A DNA stretch of 64,000 nucleotides, from the NCBI GenBank assembly GCA_001179505.1, contig CDMY01000091.1, positions 69,037 through 133,036 on the forward strand, written 5' to 3'. The position numbers and the translations under genes were made by a program. This document shows, one piece after another, positions 44,062-57,900 of this stretch; position 1 is the stretch's first letter; every line of letters begins with the position of its first letter. Source of the DNA: Vitrella brassicaformis (Eukaryota; Sar; Vitrellaceae). The notes under the pieces were generated by a model, which saw nothing but the letters and a program-made list of their open reading frames with translations, did no database searches and was not told the origin of the DNA.

Positions 44062-44702
44062 TTTGGGGCCACCGCCGAGGCGCAGGGAGAGGGATTTGAG
44101 GGGCTGATGGCCCAACCAACAACGGTCCTTCTGTGCCTTTTGCTCTTCTCTGTGAGAAGCCCCACTCAAAGGGAGGGAGGGAACTAAAGGAAATATTTCG
44201 GTCGAATTATTGTAGATCGACGATCGGTGGTCGGTTCTTTGCCAGGTCGGTTGCAGAACGTGGCTTAGAGAGTCGATGAAGGAACAGCGTCTCGAGGGAT
44301 TCATTCATTCATTCAACCTTGTTCATGTTTGTCGCATGATTGAGGGTTGGTCGATGTTGACGCAGTTCATGAGTTACATTCATTGATTGATTGATTCATT
44401 CATTCATTCACAGTGAGAGTGCGAGTGCACCTTCCAGGAAGGGTCGGTCAGCCAATGCATAGAGAGAACATTCACTCTAGCCACACACCGAAGGTACTGC
44501 CTGCAGGCAAGTCCGGTGGCCCATCCAACGAAGTGTCGGAACGTTGTGCACACACATTACCCGAGAGCATTGTCTGCCGTTAGTACATATGCAGCGACGA
44601 ACACACTTGCTCATCTCATCCATCTGGTCAGGTGTGCGCAACATCGCACAAAAGCCTAGACGACGCCATCTACACGCTTCTGCCTCACCACAGATGGCTG
44701 CC
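44062..44702. other. spacer between two minus-strand genes
   Basis: It contains (ATTC)n and (ATTG)n tetramer repeats around 44300-44320 and 44380-44411 and no supported gene. It should hold the promoter of the TSP1 gene and the 3' end of the LOTUS gene. Confidence 0.5.
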
Positions 44703-47700
44703 TCATTGATCCCCATCACACCCCCACAAAGCGACACACTCAGCCACCGCTCTCCCTTTCCCTTCGCCGTCGTCATGCTCTATCGGCAGCAGCATCGGCA
44801 TGGTCGCCATATCCGTCTCGCGAGCCCTTCGCCCTCCCTCCGGTCCTCCCTGCAGCCATCGCCTCTGCAGCATCTCTGGCGGGAGCTTGATGCTGATCTC
44901 ACGAGGGTCCAAGGCGGACTGCGAAGGCATCTCCCTACTCTGCAGCATGGAATGATACCGGCCGACGATGGTCTTGACGTCGGGCAGCATGTCGACTCTC
45001 GTCGTGGGGGGTCCGAGGGGTGGCGATGGCGGGGGGAGGGGATAGTCGCTCGGCGATGCAGAGAGTGTCTCCACCTGGCTCGGACGGTTGCTGGCGCTGG
45101 GGGACGACCGACGGCTCAGAAGGGCGAGAGGTGGCGAGGGGTGGGCGGTTGACGAGCTGCTGGTGGTCGTGGTGGTCGTGGTGGACAGTCTCGTGGCGTG
45201 CCGCTTGGACGACGGCAGCGCTTCTGTAGTGCGATGGGAGGCCCTCGCCTTGCCGTTGAAGAGGAGAGGGGGCAGCGACAAACTCAGCGCTTGAACGAGA
45301 GGAATCTCGTGCCCACAATCACCACTGTCACCACATGCGTCCTCCCTCCTGACAGCCGCAGACGCGCCGAAGACTCTCGGCTGATGGTGCTGCTGGTCGT
45401 TGTCCTTTGCTGTGGCTGTGAGGACGCTCGCCGGGTGGAACGGGGGAGGGGAAGGGGGGCCGGCGGCAGACTCGTCACCGTCACAGACAGAGAGACATTT
45501 GGCCCGGGGGAGTGGATGGGGCAGGGCTGGCAGCACCGGCAAGGAAGGAAACGCCTGCCAGTGCTCGTGACTCAAGGTGGCCGACCAGTGGTACCTGAAA
45601 ACCAAATAAAGGAGGAGCTGAACCGCTCTTTGATTTCTGCGTCTGTGCTGTTTTCACCCTTTAAGGGCTCCCACGATTGCGCTGCGCCACTCCGACGCGC
45701 CAGACACCTTGTCTAACGGCTCCTGCATGCAACACATCAGAGCCGCAGTAACGTGCATCACGTGTGTCTGCATTCCCATCGATGTTCTTACGTGATTGCC
45801 CCTCAGTGTCGGTCCCGCCAGCTGTGGATACTCGTACTTAAGCTGCGCCTGGTAGAAATGTTCCAGCCCCCTCACTGCCCTCGACGCATCCGTGCCCTCC
45901 GCCCCAGTCCACATGAGAGCGCGACGCTCCCTCGCGGCGTCGTCTGGCGGGTCGCCAGTCGGCATTGGGCTTGGGGCGTCCTCCAAGATGGAGAAGGGCG
46001 GGATGAGCTCGATGGATGGGTGTGCGGGCGGGGTCGGGAGGAGGGGGGCTGGGCCTGGCTATGCAAAGAACGGCACATGAGAGGGGTCATGGGGAAAAAG
46101 GCCTGCCTGTGATGCCCACCTGGCTTGACGATGTGTCTGAAGGGGTCTTGTCTGAATGAGACATCACCCGGCTGTTGCGTGGTGGTGCCACCGCCGCCAC
46201 TGTCAGATGCCACCTGGTGCTGGAATGGCACGATGTGGCAGACGTCGCTCATGCGCTCCTGGAGGAAGACCGCCAGCTTGGTGAAGCCCAGAGACTGAAA
46301 ATGGAGGTTCTCGCCGTGCTTCAACCGATACAGCTCACGCACCTGCGACAGACACACGCCTGCAGTGCAGGCAGGATACAGGAGACAAAAAGCAAGCGGC
46401 CAATGGGCAATGGTGTCCATCTATCTGCATGCCGACTTGCCTCTCGGATGCGTCTCCAGCATCTCCGCGAGTTTCCTCTTGATCTGCGCCACACGCAAGG
46501 CCTCCCCACTCATGCCGGGATGCAGCATGAGGCTGCCACCCACACACGCATCGTCGCTCTCCGCTCTGAACGGCGGCGTGACGCTGGGCTGCGGTGGATG
46601 GTTGCTGCTCTTGAGGAGCTCGGTCTGGAAACGCTGATTGGCGCGGGCCCACAGAGCTCTGGTGAGTGGGCTGCAGGCCACCAGGGGCTTGATGCAGTTG
46701 TTGTCGTAACTGAGACAGGAAGAAAAGACCGTGCTTACATGCAAGAGAGGTGGTGGTCCATGTGAATGTGTTGAGTTGCCCACCCTGCCAGGTTGAGGTC
46801 GAGGGTGAGCTGGATCAGCTGACACAGCCGCCCTAACGTCAAGCCACGCAATAATGGAGGACCTGAGCAACACATCAACATGTGGAAGCCAGCCTTTTTC
46901 CCTGCTCCGGGTGTGTTGTATTGCCTGATCGTTTGATCTCGCTGGCCATGAGGAATCGCCCGCCCCCAAAGCCGCCCAGTGCCCCCATGCCGATCCCCGC
47001 ACCTGACATAGACACACATCGCCAGCCCACTCGCCCACCCCGCATCCTACCGTCTTGTGTCTCACTCACCGAGAGTGCCCTGCCCTCTGGCGATCTGGTT
47101 GGCGGCCACGCGCATCTTGTCTAGGATGTACAGCAGCAGCACGCCAAAGTACCCACAGCTATAGTCATATGGAATGACCGATCCGCTCGGATCGATAAAC
47201 CCCTCAAAGCCCTCGGGCGTTTGCTGCAGATAGATGTGCGCATCCCTCCCGTGCGAACCCCCCCCACCCCCTCCCGCTCCCCCACTGCCAGACGCCCTTG
47301 TGTTGGGCGAGGAATCATCGCCGTGGCTGCTGCTGCTGCTGCTGCCGACCTGCGACACCTGGAAGACATCTGGCGTCTGGCTGCACAGATCCAAGAAGTG
47401 CTGATGCAGGTACCCGCAGCAACACACACTGGTGGTGGTGCGCTGCCCGCCCTCCTCAGCCCCCCGGCCCCCCTTGTCCGACCGATGATGCCGCATGCGC
47501 TCCAGCCGCCTCCTGACCTCGCTGCTCAGCGGGCGGATCTGCTGTGCATACAGCTCACGCACAAGGGACTGGAGGATGCTGATGTGGTCCTGGCGCGAGA
47601 AGCCGCACGAGCAGTAGGACGCCCGAAACACAGTCGCGTTGGTGAATACAGTGGCATGGGGTGCGGCTCCTTCCTTGGGCTTGAAAGGGGGAGGGGGCGG

Positions 47701-48153
47701 CCACTGAGTAGTGCGGCCATGTCCATGGCTGTGCGTGCGGCCCCGTCCTTTGCTGTTGAATGTGGTGTGCCGTGGAGGGGGCAGCGGGCCGCGGTGGCCA
47801 TTCGTCACGCCGGGGCTGCCGGAGTGATCTCTCCTCTCCCATCCATTCGGGCCGTCGTCTCGGCCGGCAGCAGGCACCATGAACGGTGGTGCATTCTCGT
47901 GCTGCCGCTCACTGTAGGGGAAGAAGTGGTATGGCGGCGCATCTAATGGACTCAGATCGCCCTCGTCCGTCCAGAAGGGGACCGTTGGCTGCTGCTGCTG
48001 CTGACGTCCTGAGCTGAAGCCGTCATAGCTTGAATGAGGGCTGTCGGCGGCCTGCGATGGATAAAAATGAGCAGAATCGATGAAGGGATCGGAATAAGCC
48101 GAGTAGGCATCCCCATAGAACGGTGGCGCATGCCAAGAGCCGCTCTGCATCAT
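44703..48153 (-). CDS. LOTUS (OST-HTH) domain protein
   Basis: ATG at 48153 opens MMQSGSWHAPPFYGDAYSAY, a Ser/Gln/Pro-rich low-complexity region. A first helical domain (DHISILQSLVRELYAQQIRP, LSSEVRRRLERM, DLCSQTPDVFQV) with nearby CxC pairs looks like a divergent OST-HTH, followed by EGFEGFIDPSGSVIPYDYSC and YFGVLLLYILDKMRVAANQI, similar to the OST-HTH-associated domain. Downstream exons read LCQLIQLTLDLNLAG, CIKPLVACSPLTRALWARAN and QIKRKLAEMLETHPRGKS. A clear LOTUS domain follows (VRELYRLKHGENLHFQSLGF with TKLAVFLQERMSDVCHIVPF, about 46345-46200). The final exon is long and Ser/Pro/Thr-rich, ending at 44703. LOTUS domains bind RNA (including G-quadruplexes) and Vasa-type helicases, and act in germ granules or mRNA control. 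It has no signal peptide or membrane span. It is divergent from EAPP by only 180 bases. Confidence 0.78.
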
Positions 48154-48332
48154 CAGCCAGCCGTCACCGCCAAGTTACACCATAACAGTCGCTCCAAAAC
48201 ACCATCTTGTGTCGCATTATTTGGCTATAGAGGCATCCCACATGCCGTCGGAATACGCCGCTGGCCAACCGAATCCCCGTGTTTACATATGCATCGTGCG
48301 AGCTTGCAGCAAAGGCTTTGGTGAAAGTCAGA

Positions 48333-49452
48333 ATGTTGCCTCGGCCTCCAGATGATGAGGATGAATGGGATCCGACCAAGACGGAGACGAAAGGCAGCGC
48401 TCAGGGCACCAAGGGAGGCGTGATGCGGGTGGACCTGGCGTCAGGCAACATTCGCTTGCAGCCGCACTTCAACCCCTGGCAACGTAGGCACGAAAACGAG
48501 ATGCCCAGACAGACAGACAGGCGAATCGTTCGTTCTCGGCTGGCCTTCTTGTGGTTTGTTGCTGCTTCCATCAGCTTCTGAGGAGGCGCCGATACAGGGA
48601 GGAGTGAGGGATGATACCAGAGAGGCAGCACGGCATGCGTCATGTGTGTGGTGTGATGGATGGCCTGCTGCAGGATGAGCTCTATGACCCTGATGCCGAT
48701 GACGAAGACGCCACTTGGGTCCAGACACACCTACGTAAGCACAGGAAGCACCCGCACCAACAATCGTGATGGATGCCCTCACTCGGCCACGTTTTCTTCT
48801 TTCCTTTCACTCAGGTCATGGCATCCCCCGCACGTCCGACGAGCCACCGCCTGACGATGAGCCGCCAGATGCTAACCAAGAAGCGCAAGAAGAAGAGGCC
48901 GAGAGGCAGGACAATGCCATGGCGGAAGATGAGAATGGTGACCGTGACGAGACGATGGCGTCAGTGTTCGAGGAGCATCGCGAGAGGCTGCCATGGAAGC
49001 TGGCGCAGAAGGCGCGGAGGGAGGCGGCGTCCGCGTCGGATGGAGTGCTCAACTGCATGGGATGCTTCACGCCTCTGTGCTACCAGTCGCAGCGGTGATC
49101 CATACACACACAACGACGGCAACACACACACACACACACACACACATGAATTCAATGAGTGTGGAGATCTCCCCCTCCCTTGCTGTGTCTTGTGTTGTGT
49201 TGGTGCAGGCACGAGAAATATGCCCATCAGTATCGCGCCATCGAGGCCGTTCACTGCCGCATCGACCCCTCCCACATTCTCAACCCTGCATCTCTCACAC
49301 TCAAGCCACGTGCCCCGCCCGGCCACCCCGACAGCGGGCAGGAGGACGACCCGGTGAGTCCTGTGTTCTGCGCCGAGTGTGGGACGCTGGTCGGTGCGCA
49401 CGATGACGAGGGCATCTACCATTTTTTCCAAGTCATCGCCAGCGATGGATGA
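48333..49452 (+). CDS. EAPP: EAPP-like protein (E2F-associated phosphoprotein family)
   Basis: ATG at 48333 gives MLPRPPDDEDEWDPTKTETK and GGVMRVDLASGNIRLQPHFN. A later exon gives LLQDELYDPDADDEDATWVQ, then an acidic region (DEPPPDDEPPDANQEAQEEE), LPWKLAQKARREAASASDGV with LNCMGCFTPLCYQSQR, HEKYAHQYRAIEAVHCRIDP, and PVFCAECGTLVGAHDDEGIY with HFFQVIASDG, stop at 49452. The DELYDPD, LNCxxCxxxLCxxxQRHExYxxQYRA and FCxxCxTxVxxxDxxxxxHFFxVxAS blocks are diagnostic of EAPP, a small nuclear phosphoprotein. The four cysteines in two pairs may bind zinc. In animals it modulates E2F-driven transcription; the ancestral role is unclear. The junction between the first exon and the DELYDPD exon could not be phased confidently, so a small exon may be missed there. 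Confidence 0.88.
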
Positions 49453-49743
49453 CGGATGATATATATGGTTGGCGGCGTCAGCGTCGTCTGCCTGCTGGTG
49501 GGGCCTGTATGTGTAATGGGTGGGTGGGTGTATTCTTGTCTGTCTGTCTGTGGTGTCACTCTTGAGTGTAGGCATGTGAAGGACAAGTCAGTCACTGTCT
49601 GTCTGTGTGTGTGTGTCGATCCATGTGGATATTTATTGCATGTGTGTGTCAACAAGTACCATCCATTCATCTGGAATACTACAAAGGGTCGGTCCTGTCC
49701 TCCCATCACACGCGAAATACCACTCGTCACATCCATCATTCCA

Positions 49744-52700
49744 TCATTCGTCCCTCAGTGCCGTCTCACACATCGATGAAGACAAGGCAGAGGCGTGGTT
49801 GTCCTCTAGCGACCGCCGGATGGCCTCCTCAATCTGCTCCTGCTCTGTCTGGGGCACAGCAGGGGGATGCTCACGATGATGATGATGGGGTGGGGTCGGA
49901 GCCACCCACCCAGCAGGTGGGGGTGGCACCTGGCGGGGGCTCGGTGGGAACCAGTCGTCAACGTACTCATCGCCCTCCCCTTCCCCTTGCTCATCCTCTT
50001 GCCGTGGCTGCATATCGGGGCGGCCATTGGCTGCCCTCTCTCCCCCCTCCCAGTCATCGAACCAGCCGTCTGTCGTGGCGCTGAGCGGCTCCTCGTCACT
50101 TGTGAGAGGCCCACGAGAGAAGGCCGATAGCTCTGAGCCGATAGCGGCCCTGACAAAGGCCAGCTGCTCCCGCATCAGCCGTGCCTCACGAGAGCCAACG
50201 TGCGGACCCATCGACACACACGGGGAGGGGGCGAAGAAGGCGGGCGAGAAGGCTTGTGCTGGCTGAGCTGTTGGCTGCACTGCCGGCTGGTGGCTGATGC
50301 CGCGCCGCTTGGCGTAGTCGGTGTACCTGTTCTTGAGGCGGATGAGCTCCTCGGGGAAGACCATCCATGGGAAAGACAGAAAGTCGCGAACAGGCGTCTC
50401 GGAGTCGTCATCGAGGCCCATTCCCCTGGACACAGGCAGGATCAGGATGCCGATCGTCTGTCTGCCTGTGTGTGCTGTGCGCATGAGTGGCTTACAGCTG
50501 GGCCAGGACAGATAAGTCTTGCCGCGTGACGACGTAGGCGGCTGATGCTCGCGCGAGGCGAAGGTCCACAACAGTGTCGTCACCTGCATTGGCTGAGGTG
50601 ACTGGAGCGGCCAGCTGCTGCTGCATGGACTCGCGCAGGATGGTCAGCTCCACTGACAGCTGACAATGGAATACACGGATAGACGAGTGTGTGTGCTGTG
50701 TGCCTGTCCGTGTGTCGACTTCACTGCTGACCTTGGTGGCAGCATCCCGTTCTCTGGCGGTGGGCTCCTCTTGCCACAGAGCGACGCACCCCATACACGC
50801 CTGCAAACCAGCGCATCATCGCACGTGCGAACCGGCCGGGAAGGTCGGATGGTGCGTCAGTCACCTCAGCTTCTTTCGCCACGCCATACTTCCGCATCAA
50901 ACACGACAGCTGCGGGCGGCACAAACACGCACGCTGCACTTGGATGGATGATGTCGGGTCCCTCTCCTCTGCTCTGCATGCACCTGGTGGTTCCACATGT
51001 CGCGGTGCCTTCTCATGTCGTCCTGGTGCCTCTCATAGTCGCGATGCACCAGCTGCCAGTCCACAGCAGGGGGCAGCGGCTTGTCCCTCGGCCACACCCA
51101 GGCAGCGTCGCCGTCATTGTCAGTCTCGGGCTCATCCTCCGGGCCGATGGTGCTGACGCCGCTGCTTCCAACGGCGGCCCCCTCGCTGTCGCCATTGTAG
51201 GTGGTCTCCTCCGGTGTGTCTACACCACCATACACACACACACACAAGGATGGCGGGTTTTCTGTGTGTATGGGTCTATCTCTCACCGGTCTGTTGGCTC
51301 ATGCTTACAATGGCACCAACGGTCTCCGCTTCCACTGCCGATGTTGTTGCCACGGCCTTCTCGCCAACACCCTCCCCCTTGATGTGCCCGTACGACGGCA
51401 CCAGAGTGCGGCGAGCAGCCGCCAGCCGCGCCAAGGGGCGGCGGATGAAGAAGTCGATCGGGTGACCAGTGGTGCTGGTGCTGGTGCAGCTGAGTGTGGG
51501 GCTGGAGAGGCACGCGAGCGTGGCGGCGTGGGTGCTGACCTCCATCTCGTAGGTCACCGAGGGACGGGTGAGGGAATCGCCAAGAGGGCTGCACGAGCAC
51601 AGAGAGACCACAGACAGACAGACGACAGACATGAAGGGGGTCTGTGTCAGCGGCTTTCTATCTCTTTCTGCGTACTTTTCGCCTCCGATGGGACGTTCCT
51701 CGATCCACACGATCTCTCCGGTGAGATGGTGCGTCTGGGCCCAGAAGCTATATAGACGGGCAACGAGCTCATCCTGCACACACATGACATGGGGAGTCGT
51801 TTCCTGCACCACATTGGTCTCCGTGTGGATGCATCGGGCCGTAGAGGACCATGTCAGCGGTGCAGTTGAGGACCTCCACTCTGCGCGGCTTGCGGAAAAA
51901 CTGCTCCAGGTGGCCAGCGCCCTCTCCTAAACACACAACACATCCATTCACGAAATGAGAGCTTTTCGTGTGTGGCGGGGCGGGGCGGGGCTTGCTCACG
52001 GAATCCTGGTGCGCTGATTTCTGCTGCAGGGCTGAGTGTGTTCTTGTTGGCCTCAAAGGCAGCACGGAAGCCCTCGGCATCACCCACCGTCTGCAGAACC
52101 ACACACACACACACACACCCGTGCCCATACAGACGGACAATTTCTGTGAGCTGGGCTGACCAGGAAGATGATGTCGATGGGCGAGCAGCACGTGTGTGTG
52201 TCTGGTGGGCGGATGAGCACGTCCACGTAGCTGCTGTTGCTCTCCTTGAGCATGGCCATCAGGCTGCCGAAGGCCGCCACGAAGCTCCTGCTGTGGTTGT
52301 GCAGCTGAGGGTTCTCACAGGGGGTCAGCTCAGCCGCTGCAGAGCACACACATGAAACACAGAGATAGGAAGAAGCCGATGGCCGACTGTGTGTGTGGTC
52401 TCACCGATGTTGGTCACTCTGAGGATTCTGTCCGTCTTGGGCTCTGGCATTGGGAAGGCCTTATCGGCTGCTGTCGAGCGCCCCTCCACACACCTGCGGT
52501 ATGCCGTAATCCAGGGATCCTCCTCTGCACACACACACACACACACAAGGAGAGAGAGAGAGAAGGCAACCACACTCATCCATATGTGTGGATTGTCCAG
52601 GACTCACCCCAGCTGACGGCAACGGCGATCTGCTGCCCGCGGTAAGTGAGAAATACCTCCGGCCTGGGCCGTCCGCTTTCCTGGCACTTGACCTCGAGCA

Positions 52701-54938
52701 CCCGCATCACCTCCCTCGTGAGTGCGGCTGAGGCGAGTGTGATGGCTGCCGTGTACCAGCTGCAGCTGTGCGATGAGGGCGGACACACCTCTGTCAACAG
52801 CTGACATGACACAGACATCAAACAACACATACAAAGGGACTCTCCCCCCCCCTTCTCTCTCTCTCTGTGTGTGTGTACCCATGCGGCCGAAACGACAGGC
52901 CCGTTCGCTGGAGGACGTCTGACGATGGCCCTGAGTGCTGTGTCCATCTCGCCCTGCAGCAGGTTGACCCCCAGACCACTGAAGGGCACCGTCACGACCA
53001 GCGTGTTGCAGTGAAGCAGATCGTCTGCACCGCCGACACACACACGACACCAGCTGGTGTGTATGTGTATGTTGGTGTGTGGGTGTGGGTGTGGGTGTGG
53101 CTGTGGGTGCATGCCTACGTGGCAGTGATTGTGCGGCAGTGTATTTCGGGTCGACGTCGATGACCAGCGGCTGGCACGGGGGAGAGGGGCCGCTTCGGTT
53201 GCCGTCAGAAAACACCACCTGCACTCGGAACTGCATCCAGCCCCAGTGGATGGGCACCGACACACTGGCCTTCGGTGCGGGGCTGTGGGTGTCCGCCGCC
53301 CACTCATCGCTCGGACCACACGCACTACACACAGCACAACACAACACAACACAACACACGACCATTGATCCAGTGCACTGTCTGTCTGTCTGTCTGTCGT
53401 ACTCATTGCTGGTGCAGCACGTGATTCGGTGGCCGTAGACGTGTCTGGCCATCCTCGGGGGGATGGACCAGTGCACGGCGATGGACCGCTGCCCGTCCTT
53501 GACGCCACGGGGGCTCGCTTGCACATTGAAGGGGGTGTCGCAGTCACCACCTGCACCCACCGTCAGGCAGACACGAGTCGTGCAAAGGCTCGGCTCCGCG
53601 GTCTTTGCTATGTCTGTTTGTTCGGTGCATACCTCCTGCTGCTGCTGCTCGTGTGTGTGTGTCGTCGAGTGAGTCGTCGAGCGCTTTGACGGCTCGCGTG
53701 ACGACGCCGATGGGCGAGTCCGACATGAACACCCTGCCTCTCTGTAATTGCAGAAAGACATGCCGGCAGGCAGGCAGGCAGGCAGGCAGACATACGCATA
53801 TACCTGTTTGTGGTGCTCTTTGGCCATGAAGTCCGGGATTATCTCAGGCCGCAGCGTCTCGGGCAGACGCACCGGCACGCCCGTCTTGGGAAAGTCCACC
53901 TGAGAATGAATGGAGTGTCGTGTGTGGTCTGTGTGGTCTCATATCTGCCTGCCACTGACCGCTTGGCTGTGCAGCTCAGCCAGCCTCATGCAGTGGGGGT
54001 GCAGGGCCTACAGAGGCACACACACACACACACACATGATACCGAATACTGAAGGCTTGTGTGTGGCTGTGTGTGTGGGTGACCTTTCTGTGTGCGTAGA
54101 TCTCCGTCTGGTGCGGCATCGCCAGACACGCGCGGGCAAACACTGAGTAAGTTGCAAAGAGGATACACACAGATGCGACAGCCCCACACAGTCCCATCTG
54201 CTCACCGCCGAGATTGTAGTGGAGGAAGTGCCGCACAATGTAGCTCTGCAGACACATTGACACACACACAGCACACACAGAGAGAGAGAGGAGAGGAAGC
54301 CCCGCCCTCCCCAGCCACGCACCCACCTTCTGTGCGCGTCTTCTGCCGTCCCTCGTGTCCATATTCCCTTCAAAAGGCACCGCTGCCGGCTGCCCAACGC
54401 TCCGATCAGGCACGTAGCACTCGGCTGCTGGCGGGTTGGGCGTCGTCGGGATCAGCCGGCCGTCCCACAGTATGTGGAACTGGTCGCCGTCTAAGTCACC
54501 ACCTGCACATCCACCTGTGTGTGTTGTGCTGTGTAGGGGGCTGCCTGTGGGGCGTACCAGAGAGTTGGTTCGGTATTGGTCGGTCGCCACGGACAGGGAA
54601 GACGATGACATTGACGAATGGCCTCAATTGTGGGTGGTCGACGGCAGTGAGCACCCGGAGGTCGCCCGCATGCAGACAGGGGTTGCGCGCAACCACCACT
54701 GGGCCTGTGTGTGTGTTTGCGACATACACATACACATCATTATCATTACCAGGGGTGGGTGGGGGGTGGCTGGACGTGTTGTTGGGAATGATACCTGTGA
54801 TGACTTGCCGCCTCGTGTCGTCAGGTCTTTGGATCTGGATGAACACCTGGTCGGCTTCGAGCACACCGACCTCGTCAGACACGCCGAAGAGATACGCGCC
54901 TTCCTGCACACACACAACACACACACACACACACACAA

Positions 54939-54978
<40 letters not shown>

Positions 54979-57900
54979 AACCGCCGCTCTCTCTCTCTCT
55001 CTGTGTGTGTTTGTGTGTGTGTATGTGTACGTGGATGTAGAGGTGTGTCTTGATGCGGACGTCCTTGTGCATGTAGCGCAAAGCAGCGCGGATGCATGAC
55101 CGCAGAAAGGGGTCATCCGACGGGCAGAAACCCATCTGCAGGGCCTACACATCACACACACACATACGACGACCATGCATCACCACATGCCTCTCTCTCT
55201 CTCTCTGTGTGTTTGTATGTGTGTGTGTGAGGGTACCTGAACAATGGTCTTGCGAAAGGAGTGCTGTGTGCCGATCCTCTGGATGAGCCGCAGCGCCGCC
55301 CCCTTGTGTCTGAGGGCGTTCAGCCCGTCGCGCAGGTTGTCCTTCAGAATGGCGACAAACATCTACACACCACACACACACACACACACATAACCACACG
55401 AACGCTACTAAAGGTGGGTCGCTGTGTGCCTGGTGCGGTATGCCGCGAGTGTCGAGCATCATGATGATCTCGCGGTTGAGGTTCTCGGGCAGGAAGCGGC
55501 TGACACACCCACACACACGCACACACACCCACACACACAGAGAGAGAGAGAGAGAGATACACGCGCGTGTNNNNNNNNNNNNNNNNNNNNNNNNNNNNNN
55601 NNNNNNNNNNNNNNNNNNNNNNNNNNNNNNNNNNNNNNNNNNNNNNNNNNNNNNNNNNNNNNNNNNNNNNNNNNNNNNNNNNNNNNNNNNNNNNNNNNNN
55701 NNNNNNNNNNNNNNNNNNNNNNNNNNNNNNNNNNNNNNNNNNNNNNNNNNNNNNNNNNNNNNNNNNNNNNNNNNNNNNNNNNNNNNNNNNNNNNNNNNNN
55801 NNNNNNNNNNNNNNNNNNNNNNNNNNNNNNNNNNNNNNNNNNNNNNNNNNNNNNNNNNNNNNNNNNNNNNCCCCCCCCCCCCCCCCAACACACACACTCA
55901 CAAGTCCATCTGCCGTGCAGTGCAGCGGATTCTGCGCACCTGAATTGCGCACGGTTTGTCGGCCAGGTGTTCGGCCTCCCATATCTCACTCATCAGCGAC
56001 GGGTGTATCACGCCACAGCCATCTGCAGACACACACACAGAGACGACTGCTCTCCCTCTCTCTCTGTCTGTGTGTGTGTGTGTGTGTGTTTGTGTGTGTG
56101 TCGAGAGACTGACCAGTAAACTCGTAAGTGCCTTTCTGTGGGAAATCGGGGTCGATCGGTCGTGTGACGTCGGCTTCAACGAGCACCTGACAGACAGACA
56201 CCACATGTGTGTGTGTATCTGAGGGTCTGTGTGTGTCTGTGTGAGGGTGTGCTTGCCTGTTCCATCGGGACATGGATGCCGCTGCGTGTCGACGAGAAGG
56301 GCAGGCCCTGCGCCTTGACGTACTTCCCTGCACATACACACACACACCTCACACAGATCGCACAGACACACACACACACGCACGCACCGGGCGTGTCAAT
56401 GCCGCTGAAGTCGCCCAGGAACCTCTCGACATCTTCCAATGACAACCGGCCTGCATGGCAGGCAGACAGACAGACACACAGCCGCCTGTGTGTGGAGGGG
56501 TGGGTGTGAGTGGATGTGGCTTACTGCTGCTGGCGAAGAACCAGGAGGCATTGGTCCGCAGCTGTGAGGAGCTGCAGCCGAGGAACCTGTAAGTGTGCTG
56601 CAGGCCGGGGACGCGGATACCTGCACAGACACACACGTTTTCTCTCTCTCCCTCTCTTTCTCTGTGCGCGTGTGTGTGTGTGTCCGTGTCTGTACCGGCC
56701 TCCAGCACGTGTCTGAGCCTCTTCTGCGCGAAGATCATCCACTGCGGGTCGTCGCCATAGATCGAGCCGAGATCCTCATCTGCACCATCCACACACACAC
56801 ACACACACGAGCATATCTGTCTGCCACATGTAGATCTCTGTGTGTGTGTTTGTGTGCGCAGGTACCGACGAAGCTGACGCGCATGAACTGGTCTGTGTGT
56901 GTGCAGAAGTGCCTGAGCACCCTGTTGCTCTGCTCGATGTACTCGCCGCCCACTACCACCTTCAATGGGGTCACCTGCGGGCATGTGTGTGGGTGTGGTG
57001 TGTGAGGTGTGTGTGGTGTGTGCTGCACACCTGCACGTGAATCACGCGCACGCAGTGGTCTGGGCACTTGATGGGGGTGCTGATCAGACCGAGACTGCAT
57101 TCCAGCCACACAAAGGCACACACAGACGGAGAAAGAAAGATGGACACACACGGGGTTTTCCCTCTCTCTGCTACCTACTTGGACCGCGCCCATCTGGCAG
57201 CCTTGTCGAAATCTGTAAATCACATACGAATCCACACACACACACACACACAAAGGCACAAACACACAAAGGGATTACGAGAGATGCAGAACCTTGCTTT
57301 GGGTCGGTAGAGGGCCGGGCTCGTCTGAACATGCTCTGATGGATCGAGGTGCACAGCACATGCTCGGTGTCCCTTGTTGCGTGTGTCAGTCACTGGCTGG
57401 CGTGAGTGCGTGTCCTCGGCTACGTACGTCAAGGGCGAAGGAGATGATCTGGGAGGAGGTGTCCGGCTCGAGCAGGCCCTCCCTGACAAAGGAAGGCTCC
57501 ACCTGCACACATAAATGACAAAAACCTGTGTGTGGATATGCTGTCATGATGGTGTTGCTACCGCGTTGCTGCCTTGGAGGATGCCTAGACACACAGACAC
57601 ACACACACACACAGAGGGAGAGAGAGAGAGAGAGAGGGAGAGTTGCACGGGTGTGCAAACACAGACCCACAACGACAGACCATTCGTAATAAGCTGGTGG
57701 TACTGCGCGAGCAGCACAAAGCCGTCCTTGCGCTTCAGAAGCGACTTGGACACCCTAACCGACTCAAAAGTGTGTGTGTGTGTGTGGGTGGGTGGGTGAG
57801 TGTACCTGTGTATTTCCTTTGTGATCTGCTCCACTTCCGACGCTCTGTCGACCACACGCACCACAGGCGATGGATCGACGGCATACCGCAGCCGACCGTC

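Noticed and set aside
53429-53689. Plus-strand frames opposite the RDR and Fn3 exons
   Set aside because: They are shadows of minus-strand exons that form a conserved protein.
54483-54497. A viral RNA polymerase insertion
   Set aside because: The DLDGD motif with SGGDLDGD and DFPKTG belongs to the cellular RDR fold. Viral right-hand polymerases use GDD-type motifs, and the gene is full of spliceosomal introns.
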